DNA from: an uncultured beta proteobacterium
GTDB lineage: Bacteria > Pseudomonadota > Gammaproteobacteria > Burkholderiales > SG8-39
DNA: 12,024 nt
Direction: 5' to 3'
Assembly (NCBI GenBank): GCA_903868285.1
Contig: CAIPUP010000007.1
Coordinates: forward strand, 1-12,024
The notes under the pieces were generated by a model that worked only from the letters and a program-made list of their open reading frames with translations, did not search any database and was not told where the DNA came from. The translations under genes and the position numbers were made by a program. Positions 6,866-12,024 of this stretch are shown in pieces (the stretch's first letter is position 1; every line of letters starts with the position of its first letter).

Positions 6866-8062
6866 TTAGGATTTTTCCCGCAGCCCTAGCGCGGCCCGCC
6901 GGTAGTACTGCCGGGCGGCATCGGCACGGCCTTGTTGATCGAACAGTTGCGCCAATGCCAGCGCAGCACTGAAGTCCTCCGAGCCGACCTCGGAGGACAG
7001 CGCATCACTGGCCTCGAGATAGCGCTGCGCCTTGCCCCAGAGCGACTGCAACAGACACAACCTGCCTAGCGTGAGCAACAACTCGGCATCCTGCGGCCGG
7101 CGCAACAGCCAGGCTTCGGCCTGCTCGATGCGTGGCAGTGCCTCAGCCGCGACCGTCTGGCCATACAGCAACACCAGCTCGGCATCCCACTCGGCTTCCA
7201 GCGCCAACTCCAGCACGCGCCGGGCCGCAAGTTCGTCGGTATGGCTGGCAAAGGCTCGCGCCACCACCGCCACCAGTCGCGGATGCCGGCGCTCTTGCTC
7301 ATCCATGCTGCGCCAGGTGAGCTGCAGGCGCTGCAAATCACCCGCCTGCGCTGTCAGCTGCGACAGACGCGCTGCCACCACCACACCGGCAGCCGCCTCG
7401 CTGGCCAGGGCGTCGCGCTTTTCCAGCAGACGCGCCAGACGCACCACCTCGGCCCAGTTGCCACAACCCTGCTCGGCCCGCAACAGCAACTGCAGACTGG
7501 CGATATGGCGCGGACCGCCGGCATGCAGGCCATGCAACACGCTGCGCGCCGCGTCGAACTGCCGTTGATCGATCAGGCACTCGGCCTTGAGCGTGAGCAT
7601 GGCATCGCGCGACTTGGGGAATTCGCTGCCAATGCGCTCGAGCCAGGTATCGCGCCGTTCGTATGCCTTCATGCGCTGTGCCGCCCGCGCGGCCAGCAGC
7701 ATCGGCGCCGGATGCTGCACCCCGACTTGCAGCGCCTCGCGAGCCAGGCGCTCGGCGCGCGCAAAGCGTCCGGCGTGCAAGGCCTCCAGCGCATCAGCCA
7801 GGGCAATGGCAGCACGCCGATCGGCGTTGCGCTGACGAAATGCCCGCACCTCGGCCGGCAAGGCCAGCACATGACTGATGGCCCGCAGCAGACCATGCAT
7901 GAGCAAGAATGCCAGCAGCAACAGCAGCACGCTGAGAATCAGCGACAGCTCGATACGCCAGGGCGGCACATAGGCCAACACATAGCCTTCGCTGCCGCGC
8001 AGTCCGACCGATACGCCCGCCGCCAGGGCGAAGGCCGCCAGCAACCACAACAGGCCTCTCAT
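6866..8062 (-). CDS. hemY: HemY: membrane-anchored TPR protein of the heme cluster
   Basis: This is the HemY of proteobacterial hemCDXY clusters, unrelated to the protoporphyrinogen oxidase also called HemY in Bacillus. The 398-residue product begins MRGLLWLLAAFAL. Two hydrophobic segments lie at about residues 3-20 and 39-59, with the family's GYVLAYVPPWRIELSL between them. The rest is a string of degenerate TPR-like helical pairs, for example ALEALHAGRFARAERLAREA, KAECLIDQRQFDAARSVL and LALAQLFDQQGRADAARQYY near the end. Its role is not well defined; it is thought to assist late heme synthesis or assembly at the inner membrane. The start at 8062 was chosen because the first membrane segment follows directly. 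The frame is open further upstream, but only inside hemX. It is the last gene of the cluster. Confidence 0.9.
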   Translation of the reverse strand: MRGLLWLLAAFALAAGVSVGLRGSEGYVLAYVPPWRIELSLILSVLLLLLAFLLMHGLLRAISHVLALPAEVRAFRQRNADRRAAIALADALEALHAGRFARAERLAREALQVGVQHPAPMLLAARAAQRMKAYERRDTWLERIGSEFPKSRDAMLTLKAECLIDQRQFDAARSVLHGLHAGGPRHIASLQLLLRAEQGCGNWAEVVRLARLLEKRDALASEAAAGVVVAARLSQLTAQAGDLQRLQLTWRSMDEQERRHPRLVAVVARAFASHTDELAARRVLELALEAEWDAELVLLYGQTVAAEALPRIEQAEAWLLRRPQDAELLLTLGRLCLLQSLWGKAQRYLEASDALSSEVGSEDFSAALALAQLFDQQGRADAARQYYRRAALGLREKS

Positions 8063-8091
8063 GCTGCAGCTTTCATCGCTACAGCGTTCAT
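8059..8091 (-). other. Possible 10-codon bridging ORF between hemX and hemY
   Basis: An ATG (8091-8089) overlaps the hemX TGA as ATGA. The frame reads MNAVAMKAAA and ends in a TGA that overlaps the hemY ATG, again as ATGA. It could carry terminating ribosomes from hemX to hemY. It may equally be an accident of the local 15-bp duplication. No product function is implied. Confidence 0.2.
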
Positions 8092-8092
8092 C
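8063..8092 (-). repeat. 2 x 15-bp repeat across the hemX stop and hemY leader
   Basis: Read on the minus strand, GATGAACGCTGTAGC is followed by GATGAAAGCTGCAGC (13 of 15 identical) and then directly by the hemY ATG. The first unit contains the hemX TGA. As at purH-purD, a 15-base unit spans a stop codon and lengthens an intergenic gap. Confidence 0.75.
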
Positions 8093-9200
8093 GGGTTGGC
8101 ATCTCGCGCGCGAGCTTAAAGCTACGCACTGCCGACAGGCTGTCTGCAACACTGGGCAATTCACTTGCCACCGCACTGCCGGCCAGCGTTTTCAGGCCAT
8201 TGGCGAACACCGTCACGGCGCGTGCACGGCTATCAAAATAGCGCTCGGTCCAGGCTTGCGCGATACGCATGTCTTCGCGATAGCTGGCGTCGTTGCGCGA
8301 CAGCAGCGCCAGTCGGGCGTTGAGCAACCGCAGTTTTAGGTTCTCGCGCAGAAAGTAGACCTGGCCCGGCGCCAGCACCGCAGCATCGACCCGGTCAACC
8401 TGCTGAATACGCACCAACTGACGCATTTCATTGAGCAATTCATCCATCAGGCGTTGCCAGAAACCGCCTTGTGCTGGCGGCGGCGTGGGGCTGTCACCCA
8501 CCGGCGGGCGCGCCTCATAGGCCAGCGGCAGACTGTCCACGGCAGCGATGGCCTGATCAATGCGCAAGGCGATGCCATTAACGTCGATGTTCGGCACCAG
8601 CTTGAGCCGCTCGATATCGCGCGACAGTGCCTTGCGCAGCGGCAGGAACTGCGGCCGGTCCGAGCGTGCCAGACGGGCATCGGCCGTCTGCAAGGCCACC
8701 AGTGCGGCCTGTACGTTGCCCGCCAGCTGCAACTGCTGCGAGGCCATGCTGAGAATCTGTTCGGTTTCGGCCACCACCCATTCGTCGCGGCTGCGCGAGA
8801 GCTCCTGATACAGCGTCTCCAGCGCCAGCTGCTGGCTCTGCGCTTCCTGCACCCGGGTCTCGATCTGGGCCAGCTTGGCCTGTGCCTCATGCACCGCCTC
8901 CTGCGCCAGTCGAGCCGCAGTGCGGGCTTCCTTGCTATCGCTGCTGGTGTCCTTGAAGCGCAGCGCGACGTCCTCACGCAAGCCCGACAGCTCCAGCCGT
9001 GTCTCGATGCAGAACCACACCACGACCAAGCCCAGCAGCGCCAGCAACACGCGTGTCGGACGATCCAACCAGCGTTGCCACAACGATCGCGTTGCAGCGA
9101 CATCAGAGCTTGTTGCTTGAGACGCCGACATCGACGCAGGCTGGGCGGAAAGGCCACTGACCTTATCGTCAGCAGGTGAGGAAGTGTGGTTAGAGGACAT
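8088..9200 (-). CDS. hemX: HemX: membrane protein of the heme cluster (DUF513-like)
   Basis: HemX is often labelled uroporphyrinogen-III C-methyltransferase, but the sequence lacks any methyltransferase motif that I can see, so that name should not be read as activity. The 370 residues show a polar Ser/Ala-rich cytoplasmic tail (1-45), one membrane helix RVLLALLGLVVVWFCIE (50-66), then a coiled coil of about 50 residues (roughly 88-138) rich in Ala, Glu and Gln. A helical C-terminal domain follows, with VAETEQILSMASQQLQLAGN and VYFLRENLKLRLLNARLALL, both typical of HemX. The topology suggests a single-pass inner-membrane protein with most of its mass in the periplasm. It lies between hemD (75 bases upstream) and hemY (25 bases downstream). 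The precise role is unknown. Confidence 0.92.
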   Translation of the reverse strand: MSSNHTSSPADDKVSGLSAQPASMSASQATSSDVAATRSLWQRWLDRPTRVLLALLGLVVVWFCIETRLELSGLREDVALRFKDTSSDSKEARTAARLAQEAVHEAQAKLAQIETRVQEAQSQQLALETLYQELSRSRDEWVVAETEQILSMASQQLQLAGNVQAALVALQTADARLARSDRPQFLPLRKALSRDIERLKLVPNIDVNGIALRIDQAIAAVDSLPLAYEARPPVGDSPTPPPAQGGFWQRLMDELLNEMRQLVRIQQVDRVDAAVLAPGQVYFLRENLKLRLLNARLALLSRNDASYREDMRIAQAWTERYFDSRARAVTVFANGLKTLAGSAVASELPSVADSLSAVRSFKLAREMPTR

Positions 9201-9279
9201 CGTTCAACTGTAGCAAAAAATCTCTGCCCGCCCGGAACCCGGTACAGGTTTCAGCGCTTTTCGCGACGGCCTGGCTCAT
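9190..9279 (-). other. Possible 29-codon bridging ORF between hemD and hemX
   Basis: An ATG (9279-9277) overlaps the hemD TGA as ATGA. The frame (beginning MSQAVAKSAE, ending LLQLNDVL) fills the 75-base gap and stops with TAA at 9190, 11 bases inside the 5' end of hemX. I recognise no family. It could be a coupling ORF; the chance alternative is real, because a 90-base open frame is not rare in GC-rich DNA. Confidence 0.2.
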
Positions 9280-10091
9280 GCCCCGCCTGGCGCACTTGCG
9301 CGCCAGGCTTGCAAAGCCTGCAGTAGTGCAGCATCCCCCCCCGGGTAGACCAGAGGATGTAACCAGCCGCATTGCCGCGCCACTGCCGCCACTCGCGCAT
9401 GGGGCACAAATACCGGCAGCGGGGCCAGACAACGTCCCTGATCCGGCAGCAGCTGCTGCAGGTTGTGTGCCGCCTCGGCACTGCCCAGCACCCAGGCCAC
9501 CAGCCGTGCCGCGCCAGCCTCAGCCGACAGACTGTGCTGCAAGCGCTGCAAGGCCAGCGCATCCGGCTGCGGACAGACACGCGCATAGCAGCACAACACT
9601 TCGAGCTGCGCACCGGCAGCGCGTAGCCCCTGCACCAGGCTTTCCCGGCCGCGCTGCCCGCGGCACAGCAACACCGTACGCTGCGCCAGCGACTGCATTG
9701 CAGGCAGGGCCAGCAAGGCTGCGCCGTCACCACTATCAGCCGGCGCCAGTACCGCCTGTCCAGTGCACTCGCGCAACAGTGCAGCGGTACCCTGACCCAC
9801 CGCCGCCAGCTTCAATCCCTTGGGCCAGTCACGTCCGGCCAGCACAGCTGCCACCTGCAGCACCGCACTCGGACTGACGAAAATCGCCAGCGCCTGCGGG
9901 CCATCGACCTGACGGTAGCGTTCCAGCGTCTGCAAGAGCAGCGCCGGTTGCGGCGGCGGAAGAATTTCGATGGCAGGCAGAATCAAACCCTGCAATCCGG
10001 CGGCCTGCAACGCAGGCGACAGCCGCTCAGACAGCGCCTGCGGTCGCGTCAGCAGGACTTGCGGACGCAAGGGCATGGCAGTGCCACTCAT
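9276..10091 (-). CDS. hemD: Uroporphyrinogen-III synthase
   Basis: HemD closes hydroxymethylbilane to uroporphyrinogen III with inversion of ring D. The family is poorly conserved, so the call rests on the start pattern VLLTRPQALSERLSPALQAAG, the segment ALAIFVSPSAVLQVA (family: I(F)TSxxAV), LAAVGQGTAALLRE, TVLLCRGQRGRESLVQGLRAAGA split as in other HemD proteins, and position directly after hemC. Length is 271 residues against about 246 in E. coli. Its ATG (10091-10089) overlaps the hemC TGA as ATGA, so translation is probably coupled. A Met at residue 6 could also serve. The last codons form part of a strong stem-loop. Confidence 0.93.
   Translation of the reverse strand: MSGTAMPLRPQVLLTRPQALSERLSPALQAAGLQGLILPAIEILPPPQPALLLQTLERYRQVDGPQALAIFVSPSAVLQVAAVLAGRDWPKGLKLAAVGQGTAALLRECTGQAVLAPADSGDGAALLALPAMQSLAQRTVLLCRGQRGRESLVQGLRAAGAQLEVLCCYARVCPQPDALALQRLQHSLSAEAGAARLVAWVLGSAEAAHNLQQLLPDQGRCLAPLPVFVPHARVAAVARQCGWLHPLVYPGGDAALLQALQAWRASAPGGA
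9285..9308 (-). other. GC-rich stem-loop at the 3' end of hemD
   Basis: GCCTGGCGC (9285-9293) and GCGCCAGGC (9300-9308) form a perfect 9-base inverted repeat around a 6-base loop, nine codons or fewer before the hemD stop. No T-run follows on either strand, so it is not a standard intrinsic terminator. It could act as an mRNA stability or processing element between hemD and hemX. Confidence 0.4.
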
Positions 10092-11101
10092 TGAAACGCC
10101 GCCAGCAGGGCCTCCACACCTTCCTGGCGCATGCGCTCGGCCACCCGCAGACCAAGCTGCTCGGCCTGCGTCGGATCAGCCTCGGCCTCGGCCCGTACCA
10201 CCTGCTGTCCGCTCAGATCGGCCACCAGGGCACGCAGTCGTATTGGCGAACTTATTGGCGAACTTATTGGCGAACTTATCGACGAACTTGCAGACGCGGC
10301 GGAATTCGACGGCTGGGCAGCGCAGGCATAGGCCGCCAGCGGCACCTGGCAACTACCACCGAGTGCGCGCGCCAGACTGCGCTCGGCGCTAACGCAGGCC
10401 GCGGTGTGCGCGTCCTGCAACGGCGCCAGCAAGGCACGCAGTTCATCGCGACCGTCACAAATCTCGATCGCCAATGCGCCCTGCCCGGGCGCCGGCAGAC
10501 TGTCCTCCACCGTCAGCAAGCGCGAGATTCGATGTGCCAGGCCCAAGCGCATCAAGCCGGCAGCGGCCAGCACGATGGCATCGAATTCGCCGCGATCGAG
10601 CTTGGCCAGACGCGTGTCGAGATTGCCGCGTACCGGCAGGATTTGCAGCTGTGGGTAGCGGGCGCGCAATTGCACTTCACGTCGCAGGCTGGAGGTGCCG
10701 ATGCGTGCCCCGGGCGGCAGCGTCGCCAATGATGACAATCTGCTTGAGGCAGCCGCCCCGTCAGCACCGGGTGCCACCAGACAGTCACGCGCATCTTCGC
10801 GCTGCAGGATGGCTGCCAGCGTGAAGCCCGGTGGCAGCGTCATCGGCACATCCTTACAGGAGTGCACCGCCAGATCGGCCGAGCCGTCCTGCAGGGCCGC
10901 CTCCAGCTCCTTGACGAACAGGCCCTTGCCACCGATCTTCGACAGAGATCGATCCAGAATGCGATCGCCCGCCGTGCTCATGGCGCGAATTTCCACACGC
11001 AGACCGGGATAGCGCTGCTGCAGTTGCTGTTGCACATGCTCGGATTGCCACATCGCCAGGCGACTGGCTCGTGAGGCAATGACCAGCTTGTCCGGAAGCA
11101 T
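10088..11101 (-). CDS. hemC: Hydroxymethylbilane synthase (porphobilinogen deaminase)
   Basis: HemC condenses four porphobilinogens into hydroxymethylbilane on a dipyrromethane cofactor. LVIASRASRLAMWQ opens domain 1. KIGGKGLFVKELE follows, then AVHSCKDVPM with catalytic Asp84, the same number as in E. coli. IGTSSLRRE and VRGNLDTRLAKLD bind substrate carboxylates. LGGSCQVPLAAYA carries Cys251, which anchors the cofactor. The 337 residues exceed the usual 310-320 because of an Ala/Ser-rich insertion with SSPI repeats (about 261-287) before RLRALVAD in domain 3. The start at 11101 matches the family N-terminus and has AGGTGG five bases upstream (minus strand). A TTG at 11182 would add a hydrophobic leader that does not fit a cytosolic enzyme. 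It is the first gene of hemC-hemD-hemX-hemY. Confidence 0.97.
   Translation of the reverse strand: MLPDKLVIASRASRLAMWQSEHVQQQLQQRYPGLRVEIRAMSTAGDRILDRSLSKIGGKGLFVKELEAALQDGSADLAVHSCKDVPMTLPPGFTLAAILQREDARDCLVAPGADGAAASSRLSSLATLPPGARIGTSSLRREVQLRARYPQLQILPVRGNLDTRLAKLDRGEFDAIVLAAAGLMRLGLAHRISRLLTVEDSLPAPGQGALAIEICDGRDELRALLAPLQDAHTAACVSAERSLARALGGSCQVPLAAYACAAQPSNSAASASSSISSPISSPISSPIRLRALVADLSGQQVVRAEAEADPTQAEQLGLRVAERMRQEGVEALLAAFQ
10241..10288 (-). repeat. 4 x 12-bp in-frame tandem repeat in hemC (SSPI)
   Basis: On the plus strand TATTGGCGAACT is repeated exactly three times (10241-10276) and followed by a fourth copy with two changes (10277-10288). The protein reads Ser-Ser-Pro-Ile three times, then a diverged Ser-Ser-Ser-Ile. 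Three exact copies mean recent expansion or active slippage. The repeat sits in the turn between two strands of domain 3. Confidence 0.95.
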
Positions 11102-11204
11102 GTCGACCACCTGGCAGAGGGAATAAGGGGAATAAACAAGAAAGACGCCGATAGCGCAGCAAAGGGCGATGCGACACGGCAAAACTTCGGCGCGGATGTT
11201 ATCA

Positions 11205-11267
11205 CCCAGGCTTTACCACGGGCCCCTGCTACACGAAGCGCTAGCGCGACCCCAATCAAAGCCTGGG
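11205..11267. other. Long inverted repeat in the hemC-argH divergent gap
   Basis: The 298-base gap 11102-11399 contains no gene that I can support. Within it CCCAGGCTTT (11205-11214) and AAAGCCTGGG (11258-11267) are exact reverse complements, 43 bases apart. Between them lie a 10-base palindrome, GCGCTAGCGC (11238-11247), and GGGCCC (11220-11225). The block could be a structured hemC leader, an operator for divergent control, or a remnant. There is no T-run to suggest termination. Confidence 0.45.
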
Positions 11268-11274
11268 AAGGCTG

Positions 11275-11303
11275 CTATCAGCACATGAATGTGGTCTTAT
11301 AAT
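11275..11303 (+). promoter_or_regulatory. Candidate argH promoter
   Basis: A perfect TATAAT (11298-11303) lies about 97 bases before the argH ATG in an AT-richer patch. At 17-base spacing the -35 position holds CTATCA, which matches the consensus TTGACA at only three of six bases. If real, the transcript starts near 11310 with a leader of about 90 bases. Confidence 0.4.
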
Positions 11304-11399
11304 CAAATACTTAGCGCATCTGCTTACACATCGCTACGCGGCCGTGCAGCGCTTGCGCATCACCGCCTTTTCAACCTCCGATATCTGGCAACTGACACC

Positions 11400-12024
11400 A
11401 TGGCCAACCTGCCCAAGAACACTGCCCACAATGCCCGCCTACCTGCTCAAGCAGCGAAATCTGCTAAGCCAATGAAGCCAACGAGAACCGCCAAGGCCTG
11501 GTCGGGACGATTTGCCGAAGCGGTCGACCTGCAAGTGCAGCGCTACACCGCCTCGGAGCGCTTTGACCGGCGCATGGCGCAACAGGACATCCGTGGCTCG
11601 CTGGCGCATGCTGCGATGTTGCAAGCCTGCGGGCTCATCAGCCAACGCGATCTGGCGGCAATACGCCGCGGACTGGCTGTGATCGCCAAGGAAATCGAAC
11701 AGGGCAAGTTTGTCTGGTCGCTGGAGGCCGAGGACGTGCATCTGAATATCGAGCGCAGGCTGACGGCACTGGTGGGTGAGGCTGGCAAACGGCTGCACAC
11801 CGCCCGTTCACGCAACGATCAGGTGGCCACCGACATCCGGCTCTGGCTGCGCGATGCCATCGACGAACTGGACCACTTGTTACAGCAAGTGCAACACGCC
11901 TTGGCCAGCCTGGCCTCGCAACATGCACACACCGTGATGCCGGGCTTTACCCATATGCAGGTAGCGCAACCGATCAGCTTTGGCCATCACCTGCTGGCCT
12001 ATGTCGAAATGCTGCAACGCGACC
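11400..12024 (+). CDS. argH: Argininosuccinate lyase, 3'-truncated by window edge
   Basis: ArgH splits argininosuccinate to arginine and fumarate, the last step of arginine synthesis; it is a cytosolic homotetramer of the aspartase/fumarase fold. The 208 visible residues include KAWSGRFAE, IRGSLAHAAML, EDVHLNIERRL, HTARSRNDQVATD (around 133-145) and MPGFTHMQVAQPISFGHHLL with the catalytic-type Thr184-His185. The signature loop GSSxMPQKKNP lies beyond the window. No stop is reached. The ATG at 11400 gives a 24-residue Ala/Lys/Pro-rich leader before Met25 (11472). Starting at Met25 would put the His near 161, closer to family numbering, and neither ATG has a clear Shine-Dalgarno, so the start is uncertain. 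It diverges from hemC, an arrangement seen in other proteobacteria. Confidence 0.96.
   Translation, partial: MANLPKNTAHNARLPAQAAKSAKPMKPTRTAKAWSGRFAEAVDLQVQRYTASERFDRRMAQQDIRGSLAHAAMLQACGLISQRDLAAIRRGLAVIAKEIEQGKFVWSLEAEDVHLNIERRLTALVGEAGKRLHTARSRNDQVATDIRLWLRDAIDELDHLLQQVQHALASLASQHAHTVMPGFTHMQVAQPISFGHHLLAYVEMLQRD

Noticed and set aside
8063..8176. Longer hemY from 8176 overlapping hemX
   Set aside because: The first 38 residues are the out-of-frame reading of hemX. The HemY membrane segment begins right after Met at 8062.
7241..9179. Plus-strand open frames of 292 and 241 codons opposite hemY and hemX
   Set aside because: Their composition is Gln/Arg/His-rich, as expected from the complement of Leu/Ala/Arg-rich coding sequence. 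The minus-strand frames have membrane segments and HemX/HemY landmarks.
9201..9240. Terminator between hemD and hemX (CCGG stem and T-run on the minus strand)
   Set aside because: The stem has four base pairs and the T-run is about ten bases away, too weak for an intrinsic terminator.
10241..10288. CRISPR-like array from regularly spaced repeats
   Set aside because: Units are 12 bases with no spacers and are translated in frame within hemC.
10091..10732. Plus-strand 213-codon frame with repeated Tyr-Trp-Arg-Thr units
   Set aside because: It is the reverse reading of the hemC 12-bp repeat. HemC is complete with its catalytic Asp and cofactor Cys on the other strand.
11102..11182. N-terminal hydrophobic extension of hemC from a TTG at 11182
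   Set aside because: HemC is cytosolic and family proteins begin just before the IASRxSxLA motif. The ATG at 11101 has AGGTGG at proper spacing.

Overview
This window looks like ordinary core chromosome of a GC-rich betaproteobacterium. The evidence is the dusB-fis-purH-purD gene order, the short 79-residue Fis, a ubiH-type hydroxylase next to dusB, hemF after purD, and a hemC-hemD-hemX-hemY cluster facing away from argH. Membership of a Rhodocyclales or Nitrosomonadales-like group is a guess from gene order only. I see no prophage, insertion sequence, CRISPR array, tRNA, rRNA or defence cassette.

Layout. Bases 1-1061 (+) hold the C-terminal four fifths of a UbiH ubiquinone hydroxylase. A 205-base gap with an AT-rich palindromic element precedes a plus-strand run: dusB (tRNA dihydrouridine synthase), fis (nucleoid protein), purH, purD (purine synthesis) and hemF (coproporphyrinogen III oxidase). 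From 6866 to 11101 the minus strand carries a heme cluster in the order hemC, hemD, hemX, hemY, which converges on hemF with only 30 bases between stops. A 298-base divergent gap then leads to argH (+), which runs off the window end.

How the genes work together. HemC makes hydroxymethylbilane from porphobilinogen, HemD closes it to uroporphyrinogen III, and HemF acts later, at the coproporphyrinogen step. HemX and HemY are membrane-anchored partners of the cluster with poorly defined roles. PurD and PurH catalyse an early step and the last two steps of IMP synthesis. UbiH uses O2 to build the quinone of the respiratory chain that heme proteins serve. ArgH completes arginine synthesis.

Most unusual feature. 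Short tandem repeats (9-15 bp units, 2-4 copies) recur at about ten places. They lie in loops or C-terminal tails of otherwise conserved enzymes (UbiH, DusB, PurH twice, PurD, HemC), across gene junctions (purH-purD, hemX-hemY) and in gaps (after ubiH, between hemF and hemY). Coding units are all 12 or 15 bp and keep frame. This suggests a lineage prone to micro-duplication, not a new system. A second point is that the hemD-hemX and hemX-hemY gaps are each spanned by a tiny open frame overlapping its neighbours, which could couple translation along the cluster.
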